Positions 8,023 to 17,364 of a stretch of 64,000 bases of DNA are shown in pieces. Where the stretch lies: assembly GCF_014645375.1 (NCBI RefSeq), contig NZ_BMLT01000008.1:124001-188000 (forward strand), given 5' to 3'. The notes under the pieces are model-generated. The model was not told the origin of the DNA, did not search any database, and was given only the letters and a program-made list of their open reading frames with translations. This DNA is from Marinobacterium nitratireducens (GTDB taxonomy: Bacteria > Pseudomonadota > Gammaproteobacteria > Pseudomonadales > Balneatricaceae). Each line of letters starts with the position of its first letter. Within the stretch, counting starts at the first letter, position 1. The translations under genes and the position numbers were made by a program.

Positions 8023-9951
8023 ATGTCCAGCTTTGATCTGCTGTCCCTCGGCGTGCAGGCCGTACGGGTCAGCCAGACCGGCCTCTCGGTGACCGGCAAC
8101 AACATCAGCAACGTCAACACCCCCGGCTACAGCCGCCAGGTGAGCTATCCCGAAAGCCGGGAAGGCGGTGGCGTCGAGCTGGATCACATCCGGCGGATCA
8201 CCGACCGCTACCTGAACGACCGTGTCTGGGCGGACAGCTCCCGCTTCGGCGCGGCCGAGGCCTACGAGGCCCTGTCCAACGAACTCGATGACCTGCTGGC
8301 AAGCGACAGCACCAGCCTGTCCGAAGGCCTGGACAGCTACTTTGCCGCGCTGCAGACCGCGGCGGACGATCCGGCCTCGGTGACCAATCGTGAGCTGTTC
8401 CTGGCCGAAGCCGATGCCATGGTGCGCCGTTTCCAGGATCTGCACGGCCGCATCGCGACTCAGAACGAAACCGTCAACACCCGCATTCGCGAGCTGACGC
8501 AGGAGGTCAACAGCCTTGGCAGTCAGGTGGCGGATCTCAACGATCGTATCCGCATTGCGACCAGTGCCGGGCAGTCCGCGTTCGAGCTGCTGGACCAGCG
8601 CGAAGAGGCGATCCGCCAGCTGTCGAGCCTGGTGGACGTTCAGGTCACCGACCAGTCCAACGGAGAGCTCAGCGTATTCGTCGGCAACGGCCAGCCGCTG
8701 GTGGTGGGTATGACCGCCAATCCGATGCAAGCCTATCCGGGCGATCCGGACCCTTCCAGCTTCGATGTCGGACTGGTCGTGGCCGGGCGCAACACCGAAC
8801 TGACCGCGCAGATCAGTGGCGGCGAGCTGGGCGGACTGCTGCAGTACCGCGACGAGTCCCTCGGCAAGTCGCTGGACGAGCTCGGCCGGCTCGCGCTGGT
8901 GCTTTCGGAAACCATGAACGAGCAGCACAAGCTGGGCATGGACCTGGACGGCAACCAGGGCGGACTGCTGTTCAAGGACATCAACAGTCTGCAGGCGCAG
9001 CAGTCGCGGGTACAGGCGGCGGTGGGAAACTATACGCCGCTGCAGGACTCTCCGCGGGTGGAAATCACCGACGTCGGGCAGCTCAAGGCCGAGTCCTACG
9101 AACTGATCTTCCAGGGCCAGAACGATTTCGTGATCCGCCGCGGCAGTGACGGTGTGCTGCTTCGGCCGGCGCTCGATCCGGGGTCCGATCCCGCCACCGG
9201 CGATATCAGCGTGACGCTGGACGGCTTTACGCTGAGCCTGAACAGCGAGGGCAATATTCCTTTCGCGGCGGGCGATCGCTTTCTGATCCGGCCGTCCCGT
9301 AACGGTGCCGAGGAGCTGCAGCTCAATATCCACAACGGGCGTCAGCTGGCGCTGGCCTCCCCGGTGACCGTGAGTGGCGACAGCGGCAATACCGGTACGG
9401 CCAAGGCGTCGGTAAGCGTAACCGACTCTCTCGAGTTCCCGGCGCCGGCGGACTTTCCGGTTACGGTCGCGTTCAACCAGACCGGTCCGACCACCTTCGA
9501 CTACCTGATCAACGGTGCGCCCGGTGGCAGTTTCGACAGCGCCGCGCCCGAGCCGATACAGATCGACGGCTACCAGCTCGAGTTGACCGGCATGCCCGCG
9601 GACGGCGACAGCTTCACGCTGGCGTACAACGAAGGCGGTGTGTCCGATAACCGCAACGCGCTGCTGATGTCGCAGCTGATGAAAAGCGCGACATCCCTCG
9701 ATGGCAACTACCAGGAAACCTATACCCGGCTGATCGAACGCGTCGGCACCGATACCCGGGTGGCGCAGATGGACCGCTCGGCGGCTGAGTCGGTGTTGCA
9801 GAGTTCGGTGGCGCGCCGGGATGCGGTCAGTGGCGTCAACCTGGACGAGGAAGCGGTGAAGCTGATCCAGTTTCAGCAGGCCTACCAGGCCGCGACACAA
9901 TTGATTTCGGCCTCGCAGCGGATCTTCGATTCGCTGCTGCAGGCGGTTTAA
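8023..9951 (+). CDS. flgK: Hook-filament junction protein FlgK (HAP1)
   Basis: The 642-residue protein joins hook to filament. The N-terminal helix has SFDLLSLGVQAVRVSQTGLS and the signature GNNISNVNTPGYSRQVSY. The C-terminus VNLDEEAVKLIQFQQAYQAA followed by TQLISASQRIFDSLLQAV is the D0 helix shared with hook and rod proteins. The central part (about 320-540) is the variable surface domain. CAGGAG lies 7 bp before the ATG. flgL follows after 15 bp, and both are under the sigma-28 promoter at 7956. Confidence 0.96.
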   Translation: MSSFDLLSLGVQAVRVSQTGLSVTGNNISNVNTPGYSRQVSYPESREGGGVELDHIRRITDRYLNDRVWADSSRFGAAEAYEALSNELDDLLASDSTSLSEGLDSYFAALQTAADDPASVTNRELFLAEADAMVRRFQDLHGRIATQNETVNTRIRELTQEVNSLGSQVADLNDRIRIATSAGQSAFELLDQREEAIRQLSSLVDVQVTDQSNGELSVFVGNGQPLVVGMTANPMQAYPGDPDPSSFDVGLVVAGRNTELTAQISGGELGGLLQYRDESLGKSLDELGRLALVLSETMNEQHKLGMDLDGNQGGLLFKDINSLQAQQSRVQAAVGNYTPLQDSPRVEITDVGQLKAESYELIFQGQNDFVIRRGSDGVLLRPALDPGSDPATGDISVTLDGFTLSLNSEGNIPFAAGDRFLIRPSRNGAEELQLNIHNGRQLALASPVTVSGDSGNTGTAKASVSVTDSLEFPAPADFPVTVAFNQTGPTTFDYLINGAPGGSFDSAAPEPIQIDGYQLELTGMPADGDSFTLAYNEGGVSDNRNALLMSQLMKSATSLDGNYQETYTRLIERVGTDTRVAQMDRSAAESVLQSSVARRDAVSGVNLDEEAVKLIQFQQAYQAATQLISASQRIFDSLLQAV

Positions 9952-9966
9952 CGGGGCCCGAGAACG

Positions 9967-10863
9967 ATGAGACTTTCGACACAGCAGTTCTTCCTGCAGA
10001 ACCTCGATACCGTCAGCCGCGGCAATGCCGAGCTGTTCAAAGTGCAGCAGCAGCTGGCCTCCGGCAAGAAGGTGCAGCAGCCCTCGGACGACCCGCTGGC
10101 GATGACCCAGATTCACAAGTTCGACCGCGTCATCGCCCGCACCGAGCAGTTCAGCCGCAATATCGACGTTTCCGAGCGTCGCCTGAACCTCGAGGAGAGT
10201 ACGCTGGCGCAGGTCAGCGACAGTCTGCTGCGGGGCAAGGACATCGCGGTGCAGGCCGGCAACGGCAGTCTGTCCGACAACGACCGGTCCATTATGGCCG
10301 AGGAGCTCGACCAGTTGCTGGGGCAGCTCACGGGGCTGGTGAATACGCAGGATGCGCAGGGCGAGTATCTGTTTTCCGGCTACAGGGGCGGGACGCCGAG
10401 CTATGCCCGGAACGCGGCCGGCCGCTACGAATTCCAGGGCGATTCCGGCCAGCGGTTTCTCGAAATCGGCGAGAACACCACGATCGCCGCGACCGACTCC
10501 GGAGCGGCCATCTTCGGCAGCGGCGAGGCCAACGTGCTCAACGCCGTTCAGGATCTGCGCGACCATCTGACCGGCGTGCCCGCAAGCCCCACGCTCAGCG
10601 AGGCTCAGGCATCGATCGAGAACCACTTCGAGGAAGTGGTGATTCAGCGCGCCCGGATCGGTTCGCGGCTGAGGGTGCTCGAGGACCAGGGCAACGCTCT
10701 GGCCGACTTGAAGCTCTATACCCAGCAGACGCTGTCGAAATTCGAAGATACCGACTACTACGAAGCGACCAGCCAGCTGCTGCTGCAGCAGAACGCGCTG
10801 CAGGCCGCCTATTCGAGTTTCGGCAAGATCCAGCAGCTGAGCCTGTTCAATGTCATCGGCTAA
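9967..10863 (+). CDS. flgL: Hook-filament junction protein FlgL (HAP3)
   Basis: This 298-residue flagellin-like junction protein starts MRLSTQQFFLQNLDTVSRGN. It has the flagellin-type N-terminal block QQQLASGKKVQQPSDDPLAM and the C-terminal helix ending YSSFGKIQQLSLFNVIG. It assembles between FlgK and the filament. Its last 14 bases overlap the start of the next gene, so the two are probably translated together. Length is normal for the family. Confidence 0.95.
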   Translation: MRLSTQQFFLQNLDTVSRGNAELFKVQQQLASGKKVQQPSDDPLAMTQIHKFDRVIARTEQFSRNIDVSERRLNLEESTLAQVSDSLLRGKDIAVQAGNGSLSDNDRSIMAEELDQLLGQLTGLVNTQDAQGEYLFSGYRGGTPSYARNAAGRYEFQGDSGQRFLEIGENTTIAATDSGAAIFGSGEANVLNAVQDLRDHLTGVPASPTLSEAQASIENHFEEVVIQRARIGSRLRVLEDQGNALADLKLYTQQTLSKFEDTDYYEATSQLLLQQNALQAAYSSFGKIQQLSLFNVIG

Positions 10864-11167
10864 TCGGGCGCTCGAGGATCTGGAGCGGCTGTATCGGCTG
10901 ACGGAGCAGGCAATGGAACGGCTCAAGGCCGGTGATCTCGAGACAATGATCGGGACGGAAAGCGAGAGGCGCGAGTTGATGGCAACGATTGCCTGGGAGT
11001 CGCTGAAGGGAGATCGGAGCGCACTGAAAAAGCTCCAGGAACTGGTCGCTCTGGATACCGAGCTGCGCCAGGCGGCCACGGCTGTCAGGGACACGCTGGG
11101 GCAGCGGCTTGCCAAGCTCAGACGCGGCAACAGCGCTGTCGGTGTCTACAACCGAATTGACGGCTAA
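10850..11167 (+). CDS. Small helical protein, possible flagellar export chaperone (FlgN/FliT-like)
   Basis: The 105-residue product is predicted almost wholly helical (ALEDLERLYRLTEQAMERLK, then LKKLQELVALDTELRQAATA). Size and composition match the FlgN and FliT export chaperones, but no diagnostic motif is visible, so the assignment rests on size, helicity and place. The start overlaps flgL by 14 bp, and the flaG sigma-28 promoter begins 6 bp after its stop. A chaperone for FlgK/FlgL or FliD would fit between flgKL and flaG-fliD-fliS. It could instead be an unrelated helical protein. Confidence 0.6.
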   Translation: MSSANRALEDLERLYRLTEQAMERLKAGDLETMIGTESERRELMATIAWESLKGDRSALKKLQELVALDTELRQAATAVRDTLGQRLAKLRRGNSAVGVYNRIDG

Positions 11168-11172
11168 GGCGC

Positions 11173-11199
11173 TAAAGTTCTGTTGCGGCCGGCCGCTAC
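11173..11199 (+). promoter_or_regulatory. Sigma-28 promoter for flaG-fliD-fliS
   Basis: TAAA (11173-11176; CTAAAG in context), exactly 15 bp, then GCCGCTAC (11192-11199). The -35 box is perfect and six of eight positions match in the -10 box. It lies 76 bp before flaG. Confidence 0.88.
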
Positions 11200-11274
11200 C
11201 AAGGGCATCTGCATGAACGCGCCCTGGGGGTATGGCAGTTTTGCCCTGTGGCGTTTCGAGATGAGGGATAAACC

Positions 11275-11673
11275 ATGGCCATTGATCCAGCAGCATCGTC
11301 CGGGAAACTGATACCGGGTGCTGTCCTGCAGGGCAGCGATGAGCGCCCTGTGCGTCCGGCACAGGAGGGCGGGCTGACGCACCGCCCGGTCGAGCAGGCC
11401 GCCGAGGCCGCAGATCTGCAGCAGCAGGCCGCGGTGGTACAGGAAGCGGCACAGCATCTCAACGAAGTCGTGAAGCTGATCAGCAGCAATCTCGACATAT
11501 CGGTCGACGACAACCTGGGCCAGACGGTGGTCAAGGTCGTCAATCGCGAAAACGAAGAGGTCATTCGGCAGATACCCTCCGAGGAAGTGCTGGCACTGAT
11601 GCAGCGGCTGAGCGAAATTTCCGGCCAGTATGCCGCGGACAGAAGCGGCCTGCTGATCCATGATCAGGCCTGA
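11275..11673 (+). CDS. flaG: FlaG family protein
   Basis: The 132-residue protein has a disordered Ala/Gln-rich N-terminus and the FlaG domain at about residues 50-120: LNEVVKLISSNLDISVDDNL, then TVVKVVNRENEEVIRQIPSE, ending ALMQRLSEISG. In polarly flagellated bacteria FlaG affects filament length and cell attachment. It is first in flaG-fliD-fliS, 43 bp before fliD, under a sigma-28 promoter. A GAGGGA ribosome site precedes the ATG. Confidence 0.93.
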   Translation: MAIDPAASSGKLIPGAVLQGSDERPVRPAQEGGLTHRPVEQAAEAADLQQQAAVVQEAAQHLNEVVKLISSNLDISVDDNLGQTVVKVVNRENEEVIRQIPSEEVLALMQRLSEISGQYAADRSGLLIHDQA

Positions 11674-11716
11674 ACGACGTCGGCCCTGCAGCGACGCATA
11701 GCGAGAAATCCAATCA

Positions 11717-13126
11717 ATGGCGAACATCACCTTTTCCGGCATCGGCTCCAGTCTCGACACCCAGGCGATCGTCAACGCCATCGTCCAGGCCGAGATCCAG
11801 CCGCAACGCCAGTTGCTGAGCGATCGCAAGTCCGCGATCAACAGTCAGCTTTCGGCCATGGGCAAGCTCAAGAGCGCGCTTGAAGGGTTTCAGAAGGTTC
11901 TGGAGGACCTTAAGAGCCCGGACAAATTCCAGGCCCGCTCGGTCAGCGTCGGCAATGAGGACCTGCTGTCGGTATCGGCTTCGGGCTCAGCGGTGCCGGG
12001 GCGCTACAGCGTTCAGGTCGAACGGCTCGCCGAGCAGCACAAGCTGATCACCGCCGCCGGCAGTTTCAGCAGCAGTTCGGACGCCGTGGGCACCGGCTCG
12101 CTGTCGATCAGTGCCGGTGACAACAGCTTTACCGTGGATATCGAGGCCGGCAAGTCGTCGCTCGCCGATATTCGCGATGCGATCAACAAGGCCGCCGACA
12201 ATGACAGCGTGTCCGCCACCATCGTCAATGTCGACGATGGCAGCGGTGGTACCGAGGCGCGGCTGGTGCTGACGTCGATTGACGGTGGGGTCGCCAATCA
12301 GATTTCGGTATCCGCCACCGATGACGACGGCAACTCGAGCGATGCCAGCGGTTTGTCGCAGCTCAGCTACGATGCCGCGACGGCAACCGGCAATATGGCC
12401 GAACACCAGGCAGCGGTCGATGCCTTGATTTACGTCGACGGCCTGGCGGCGACCCGTTCGACCAACTCGATCAGCGACGTGATCGACGGCGTCACACTCG
12501 ATCTCAACAAGGCCGAGCCGGGAACCGAGATCACAGTCGACGTGGGAGTCGACAACGACAAGATCGCCGAGAACGTCCAGGCCTTTGTCGATGCCTACAA
12601 CAACGTAAGGTCGATCGTTAAATCGACCTCGGAAAACAAGGACGCCAGCGCGCTGAGCGGCGATGCGACGGTACGCTCGATCTACAACCAGATGCGGGCC
12701 CTGATGTCGTCGCCGGTCACCTCGGCCTCACCCGATCTGAACGTGCTGAGTCTGGTGGGTATCGAAATCGACCAGTACGGCACCATGTCGCTGGATCGCG
12801 AGAAACTGGACGAAAAGCTCGATATCAGCTTTTCCGCCGTATCGGACCTGTTCGCCAGCAGCGACGGTATGGCCGCCCGGCTGGATACTCTGATTGACAG
12901 TTATACCGAGTTCAAGGGACTCCTCGAAAACCGCACCGATGGCCTGAACAGGCGCCTGGACGGTATCAGTGACGCCGAGGAGCGCCTTGACCGTCGAGAG
13001 GAGTCCATGACGCTCAGGCTCTCCCGCCAATACAATGCGATGGATACACTGGTGGGGCAGCTCAATTCCACCGGCAGCTACCTGGCCGCTCAGCTGGCTT
13101 CGCTCAACAGCTCATTCGGTAATTGA
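11717..13126 (+). CDS. fliD: Flagellar filament cap protein FliD (HAP2)
   Basis: The 469-residue cap protein helps flagellin polymerise at the filament tip. The N-terminal domain has GIGSSLDTQAIVNAIVQAEI, and the C-terminal coiled-coil region runs from about 400 to 469 (LLENRTDGLNRRLDGISDAE, ending LVGQLNSTGSYLAAQLASLN). The middle is the variable domain that can bind surfaces. fliS begins 10 bp downstream. Length is normal. Confidence 0.96.
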   Translation: MANITFSGIGSSLDTQAIVNAIVQAEIQPQRQLLSDRKSAINSQLSAMGKLKSALEGFQKVLEDLKSPDKFQARSVSVGNEDLLSVSASGSAVPGRYSVQVERLAEQHKLITAAGSFSSSSDAVGTGSLSISAGDNSFTVDIEAGKSSLADIRDAINKAADNDSVSATIVNVDDGSGGTEARLVLTSIDGGVANQISVSATDDDGNSSDASGLSQLSYDAATATGNMAEHQAAVDALIYVDGLAATRSTNSISDVIDGVTLDLNKAEPGTEITVDVGVDNDKIAENVQAFVDAYNNVRSIVKSTSENKDASALSGDATVRSIYNQMRALMSSPVTSASPDLNVLSLVGIEIDQYGTMSLDREKLDEKLDISFSAVSDLFASSDGMAARLDTLIDSYTEFKGLLENRTDGLNRRLDGISDAEERLDRREESMTLRLSRQYNAMDTLVGQLNSTGSYLAAQLASLNSSFGN

Positions 13127-13136
13127 GAGAGAATTT

Positions 13137-13520
13137 ATGTATAAGGGTATCAACCAGTACCGGCAGATTGACACCGAAACGGCTGTGCACAATGCCAGCC
13201 CTCACCGCCTGATCCAGATGCTGTTCGAAGGCGCGCTCAAGAGCGTTACGGCGGCAAAGGGCGCCATGGATAACGGCAGTCCTGCGCAGCTTGGTGAGCA
13301 CATCAAGAAGGCCGCTACCATCATTGCCGGCCTCGAGGAAGGCTTGGACAAGGAAAACGGTGGCGAGCTGGCGGAGAATCTGGAACGTCTGTATCAGCAT
13401 GCGCAGGACACGCTGGTGCTGGCTCAGTCCGAAAAGAGCGTGGCCAAACTCGATCAGGTGACCGCCATACTGCTGGAACTGAAAAGCGGCTGGGACCAGG
13501 TCGCACCGTCAGCGGACTGA
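13137..13520 (+). CDS. fliS: Flagellin export chaperone FliS
   Basis: The 127-residue chaperone binds the flagellin C-terminus in the cytoplasm and prevents early polymerisation. Recognisable parts are MYKGINQYRQIDTETAVHNA, SPHRLIQMLFEGALKSV and the helix EGLDKENGGELAENLERLY. The ATG at 13137 follows GAGAGAA just after the fliD stop. A longer in-frame opening inside fliD (from 13035) is not supported by family similarity. A strong terminator follows at 13595. Confidence 0.96.
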   Translation: MYKGINQYRQIDTETAVHNASPHRLIQMLFEGALKSVTAAKGAMDNGSPAQLGEHIKKAATIIAGLEEGLDKENGGELAENLERLYQHAQDTLVLAQSEKSVAKLDQVTAILLELKSGWDQVAPSAD

Positions 13521-13594
13521 ACCGCGCGCGGGCCCATGTTGCGGCCTCGGGTAGTCGGGAGGTTTCAACCACTGGCGTGTTTGCGAAGAGATTG

Positions 13595-13633
13595 AAAAAG
13601 CCCCTGTAGCGAATGCTGCCGGGGCTTTTTCTT
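13595..13633 (+). terminator. Intrinsic terminator after fliS
   Basis: The stem AAAAAGCCCC (13595-13604) pairs with GGGGCTTTTT (13621-13630). The inner bases TGTAGC/GCTGCC extend it weakly, and a T-rich tail follows. Confidence 0.88.
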
Positions 13634-13728
13634 GGCCAGCCTCAATTGCTTGGGGGCACGCGAAAAGGCATCGGTCGCTCCCTTTCCCCGCGGTTTAAAA
13701 ATTGTTTTTGAAATCGCCAAAAAAAGGC

Positions 13729-13755
13729 TCAAGCATGGGGGGAACTAGCCGTTAA
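13729..13755 (+). promoter_or_regulatory. Sigma-28 promoter for fliC
   Basis: TCAA (13729-13732), exactly 15 bp, GCCGTTAA (13748-13755); each box has one mismatch to TAAA-N15-GCCGATAA. An AT-rich stretch lies upstream. The start of transcription would be near 13763, about 60 bp before the fliC ATG. Confidence 0.9.
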
Positions 13756-13823
13756 AAGGGGTACACGGGATTGATGGTGCAGTGGGGCACTGATCAGTGC
13801 CCTACCGTTTAGGAGAACATGAA

Positions 13824-14654
13824 ATGGCAAACGTCGTAGCAACCAATACTTTTTCCCTGTCCGCACAGCGTCACCTGGCCAAAACCGAAACCGGCATGGC
13901 GACCGCAATGGAGCGTCTGTCGTCCGGCCTGCGCGTCAACAGCGCCAAGGACGACTCGGCGGGTCTGGCCATTGCCGAGCGAATGAATGCCCAGGTTCGC
14001 GGCATGAACGTCGCGATCCGCAATGCCAGCGATGGTGTTTCTCTGGCACAGACCGCTGAAGGCGCTCTGCAGCAGGTTTCCGATACGCTGCAACGCATGC
14101 GTGAGCTCGCAGTGCAGTCCGCCAACGCCACCAACAGTGCCAGTGACCGTGCCAACCTGGATGCCGAGTTTCAGGACCTGGGTGCAGAAGTGGGCCGGAT
14201 TCTGACCTCTACGGAGTTCAACGGTCTGAAAGTTCTGGCAGGGGACGCAGGTGCCCAGATTTTTCAGGTTGGTGCCAATAACGCGGGCGACAATCAGATC
14301 ACCGTAACCACAACCGACCTGTCGGCCGCTGCTAGTATTACCGCAGTCACTGGTGGCGCCATTACCGATGTCGCCACCTCGCAGGCCGCAATGGACAATA
14401 TCGATACGGCAATCGATACCATCACCACCGAACGTGCGACCCTGGGTGCCGCCCAGAACCGTTTCGAAACCACCATTCAGAACCTGCGCAACGCCTCGGA
14501 AAATCAGGCAGCGGCCCGTAGCCGTATCATGGATGCCGACTTCGCGATGGAAACCGCGGCCCTGACCAAGGCGCAGGTGCTGCAGCAGTCCGGTATCGCA
14601 ATGCTGGCCCAGGCCAACCAGGCACCGCAGGCGGTTCTGAGCCTGCTGCGCTAA
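13824..14654 (+). CDS. fliC: Flagellin FliC, compact form
   Basis: The 276-residue filament subunit has the full N-terminal D0/D1 (NTFSLSAQRHLAKTETGMAT, MERLSSGLRVNSAKDDSAGL, then RMRELAVQSANATNSASDR) and C-terminal D1/D0 (ARSRIMDADFAMETAALTKA, then MLAQANQAPQAVLSLLR). Only about 60 residues lie between them, so the surface D2/D3 domains are essentially absent. The ATG at 13824 has AGGAGAA seven bases upstream; an earlier in-frame ATG at 13797 lies upstream of this site and is unlikely. It is monocistronic, between a sigma-28 promoter and a terminator, and is the only flagellin in the window. Confidence 0.97.
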   Translation: MANVVATNTFSLSAQRHLAKTETGMATAMERLSSGLRVNSAKDDSAGLAIAERMNAQVRGMNVAIRNASDGVSLAQTAEGALQQVSDTLQRMRELAVQSANATNSASDRANLDAEFQDLGAEVGRILTSTEFNGLKVLAGDAGAQIFQVGANNAGDNQITVTTTDLSAAASITAVTGGAITDVATSQAAMDNIDTAIDTITTERATLGAAQNRFETTIQNLRNASENQAAARSRIMDADFAMETAALTKAQVLQQSGIAMLAQANQAPQAVLSLLR

Positions 14655-14676
14655 TTCAGGCATAAGTCTGCAACTC

Positions 14677-14710
14677 AAACGGCACGCTCAGGCGTGCCGT
14701 TTGTGTTTTT
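14677..14710 (+). terminator. Intrinsic terminator after fliC
   Basis: AAACGGCACGC (14677-14687) pairs with GCGTGCCGTTT (14692-14702), followed by GTGTTTTT. The stem is near perfect with a short loop. Confidence 0.92.
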
Positions 14711-14737
14711 ACGGAGCCTTCAAGGCAACGCTTGCGC

Positions 14738-14766
14738 TTGAAAATTGACGCCCTATGCCTTATTAA
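14738..14766 (+). promoter_or_regulatory. Probable sigma-70 promoter for fleQ
   Basis: TTGAAA (14738-14743), 17 bp, TATTAA (14761-14766). It lies about 55 bp before the fleQ ATG and just after the fliC terminator, as expected for a top-tier regulator. Confidence 0.65.
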
Positions 14767-14820
14767 TGCTGCTCGAGTGTCATTAATTTGACTGCCGGCA
14801 CCCGGGACGGGCAAGGGACA

Positions 14821-16251
14821 ATGCGGCCAGGTTTGCAGATTCAGCTGATAGAGGACGACCGGGAGCGGCGCGAGCGGCTGGCCGGGTTGCTGACGTTTGT
14901 CGGGTTGCGGGCGGTTGCGACCGATTTCGTCTCCTGGCTGCAGCGGGGCGATGACGCCGTCGACGCCTCGCTGATCCTGCTTGGCGAATGCCGCCTGCCC
15001 CTGTCGCTGGAAAAGCTGCTGACGGAGCTGCGGGCGCAGGATGCCGCCATGCCGGTGATTCTGGCGAATGACTGGAGCGAACAGGCCTCCTTGCCGTCCG
15101 AGCTGAAAAGCATGCTTATCGGTGTGCTGTCGCCGGATCCCGATTACGCCACCCTCGTCGATCTGCTGCATCTGGCCCAGGTGTATCGCCAGCAGTCCGG
15201 CAGCGAGCAGAGCTGCCTGATGCACCTGTTTCCCGACCTGGTCGGCGCCAGCCTTTCGCTGCAGGGCGTGCGCCGGATGATGGCGCAGGTTGCCGAGCGT
15301 GACGTCAGCGTGCTGATCACGGGCGAGTCCGGTACCGGCAAGGAAGTGGTGGCGCGCTGTCTGCACGAGCATTCGTCGCGCCGAGACGGCCCCTTTGTGC
15401 CGGTGAACTGCGGCGCCATCCCGGCTGACCTGCTCGAGAGCGAGCTGTTCGGCCACGAGAAGGGGGCTTTTACCGGCGCCATCTCCAGCCGTGCCGGGCG
15501 TTTCGAGCTGGCGCAGGGCGGCACGCTTTTCCTCGACGAAATCGGTGACATGCCGTTGCCGATGCAGGTCAAGCTGCTGCGTGTGTTGCAGGAGCGCCGC
15601 TTCGAACGGGTCGGTGGCAGCAAAACCCTGGATGCGGACGTGCGCATTCTGGCCGCGACCCACAAGAACCTGGAGCGAATGATCGAAGGTGGCGACTTTC
15701 GCGAAGACCTCTACTACCGACTCAATGTCTTTCCCATCGAGCTGCCCGCGTTGCGCGAGCGCAACGAGGATATCCCCCAGCTGATCGACGAGCTGTGCCG
15801 CCGCCTGCGCCGACAGGGACTGGGTCAGCTGCACTTTCATCCGGCGGCGCTGGAATCCCTGCAGCGGCACCCCTGGCCCGGTAACGTGCGGGAGCTGGCG
15901 AACCTGCTGGAGCGGCTGGCGATCCTCTACCCGGACGGCGTGATCGGGGTGTCGGAACTGCCGGCCAAGTTTCGCCATGTCGAAGAGCCGAATCCTGGCC
16001 GTTACCGCAAGGCGCCGGCGGCAACAGCGACCACCGGCGATCAATTGCCGGACGCCGGCGCCCCGGCTGAGCCGGCGCTGCCGGAAGCGGGCATCGATCT
16101 GAAAGCCCATCTGGAGACCCTGGAGCAGGCCCTGATCGAACAGGCGCTGCAGGGCTGTGACGGCGTCGTGGCGCGGGCGGCGGACAGGCTGCAGGTGCGT
16201 CGCACGACCTTAGTCGAGAAAATGCGCAAGTACGGGATCAGCAGAAAATGA
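14821..16251 (+). CDS. fleQ: Sigma-54-dependent flagellar master regulator FleQ (FlrA)
   Basis: This enhancer-binding protein activates flagellar sigma-54 promoters. In the 476-residue form starting at ATG 14821, residues 1-120 form a receiver-like domain without a proper phospho-acceptor (LLGEC where Asp is expected), typical of FleQ. The AAA+ domain has Walker A GESGTGKE (168-175), the sigma-54 contact loop GAFTGA (215-220) and Walker [12 protein letters not shown] (233-243). The C-terminal helix-turn-helix ([20 protein letters not shown]) is Fis-like. An in-frame TTG at 14788 could add 11 residues but is less likely. The fleS ATG overlaps its stop by 4 bp. FleQ also binds c-di-GMP in Pseudomonas; that is family knowledge only. 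Confidence 0.95.
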   Translation: MRPGLQIQLIEDDRERRERLAGLLTFVGLRAVATDFVSWLQRGDDAVDASLILLGECRLPLSLEKLLTELRAQDAAMPVILANDWSEQASLPSELKSMLIGVLSPDPDYATLVDLLHLAQVYRQQSGSEQSCLMHLFPDLVGASLSLQGVRRMMAQVAERDVSVLITGESGTGKEVVARCLHEHSSRRDGPFVPVNCGAIPADLLESELFGHEKGAFTGAISSRAGRFELAQGGTLFLDEIGDMPLPMQVKLLRVLQERRFERVGGSKTLDADVRILAATHKNLERMIEGGDFREDLYYRLNVFPIELPALRERNEDIPQLIDELCRRLRRQGLGQLHFHPAALESLQRHPWPGNVRELANLLERLAILYPDGVIGVSELPAKFRHVEEPNPGRYRKAPAATATTGDQLPDAGAPAEPALPEAGIDLKAHLETLEQALIEQALQGCDGVVARAADRLQVRRTTLVEKMRKYGISRK

Positions 16252-17345
16252 CGCCGGTGCAAGCACAGGCCCGGATCGCCGAGCTGGAGGCGCAGCTGAC
16301 CGAGGCACGCGGCGAGCTCGAGCGCGAACGCGAGGCTCACCGTCAGGAGCGCGAGCACGCCGCCCGGCTGGTGGAGCGGATGCGCAAGCTGCTCGACCTG
16401 CTGCCCGCCGGCGTCATCCTCATCGGTGGTGACGGCCGTGTGCGTCAGTGCAATCCGGCCGCCGCCGATCTTCTCGGCGAGCCGCTGCAGGGCGAGCCCT
16501 GGATCGATATTATCGGGCGCAGTTTTTCGCCGCGCAGCGACGACGGCCACGAGGTGTCGCTGCGGGACGGTCGTCGCGTCAGCCTTGCCACCCGGGCGAT
16601 GGAAAACGAACCGGGGCAACTGGTGTTATTGACCAACCAGACCGATACCCGCCTGTTGCAGTCGCGCCTGGCCCATTACCAGCGGCTGTCGGAAATGGGG
16701 CGTATGGTGGCGTCGCTGGCGCACCAGATCCGCACGCCGCTGTCGGCGGCGCTGCTCTATGCCGGCCATCTCGGTCGCGCCGAGCTGACCGCCGAGCAGC
16801 GAATTCGCTTTGCCGGCAAGGTGAAAGCGCGTCTGACCAACCTCGAGCAGCAGGTGCGCGATATGCTGGTCTTCGCCCGCGGCGAGACCCGTCTCGACGA
16901 TAGTGTCACGACGGAAGAGCTGTTTCGCGCCATCGAAGACATGCTCGATGCGCCGCTGTCACAGCAGGACGCCGACTGCGACTGTCGCAACGACGCGCCA
17001 GGCGTTCGCCTGCAGTGCAATCGCGAAACGCTGCTGGGGGCGCTGCAGAACCTGGTCGACAATGCGCTGCAGGCCTGCGGCAGCGGTGCCGAGCTGCAGC
17101 TGACGGCGCGCATCGAGGATGAGCATCTGCGTCTCGAGGTGGCCGACCAGGGCCCGGGGATGGATGCGGATACCCGCGAGCAGGCGTTGCAGCCGTTCTA
17201 TACCACGAGGTCTCACGGCACGGGACTCGGTCTTGCGGTGGCCCAGGTCGTGGCCCGGGCGCACCACGGCCGTTTCGAACTGGAATCCGCGCAGGGAGTT
17301 GGAACGCGCGCGGCGATATTGTTACCGTTTTTGCGTGAGGCGTGA
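16248..17345 (+). CDS. fleS: Flagellar sensor histidine kinase FleS (FlrB)
   Basis: This 365-residue soluble kinase phosphorylates FleR. It has an N-terminal coiled coil (residues 5-45, [20 protein letters not shown]), a PAS domain (about 45-130), the phosphorylation helix with [18 protein letters not shown] and an HATPase domain with [20 protein letters not shown] and [20 protein letters not shown]. There are no membrane segments. It overlaps fleQ by 4 bp. Its last codons are inside a heptamer array: the stop TGA (17343-17345) is part of the second of four GCGTGAG units, so the extreme C-terminus (REA) is repeat-encoded. Confidence 0.94.
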   Translation: MTPVQAQARIAELEAQLTEARGELEREREAHRQEREHAARLVERMRKLLDLLPAGVILIGGDGRVRQCNPAAADLLGEPLQGEPWIDIIGRSFSPRSDDGHEVSLRDGRRVSLATRAMENEPGQLVLLTNQTDTRLLQSRLAHYQRLSEMGRMVASLAHQIRTPLSAALLYAGHLGRAELTAEQRIRFAGKVKARLTNLEQQVRDMLVFARGETRLDDSVTTEELFRAIEDMLDAPLSQQDADCDCRNDAPGVRLQCNRETLLGALQNLVDNALQACGSGAELQLTARIEDEHLRLEVADQGPGMDADTREQALQPFYTTRSHGTGLGLAVAQVVARAHHGRFELESAQGVGTRAAILLPFLREA

Positions 17346-17360
17346 GGCGTGAGGCGTGAG
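17333..17360 (+). repeat. GCGTGAG heptamer array overlapping the fleS stop
   Basis: Four perfect units of GCGTGAG. The fleS stop codon lies in unit 2, so the array begins inside the coding region. Confidence 0.95.
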
Positions 17361-17364
17361 TCGG

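Larger units (their letters stand above)
13521..13823. other. Intergenic region before fliC
   Basis: It contains the terminator of the flaG-fliD-fliS unit, an AT-rich run (13695-13725) that could act as an upstream promoter element, the fliC sigma-28 promoter and an untranslated leader of about 60 bases with AGGAGAA at 13811-13817. There is no gene and, unusually for this window, no REP or heptamer repeat. Confidence 0.75.

Noticed and set aside
8017-11130. A very long open minus-strand frame (over 1000 codons) opposite flgK-flgL
   Set aside because: It is antisense to clearly conserved genes, has no family-like motifs and no start context. Long antisense frames are common in GC-rich DNA with this codon use. 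The same holds for 45554-47911 opposite flhA and 22667-25057 opposite crbS.
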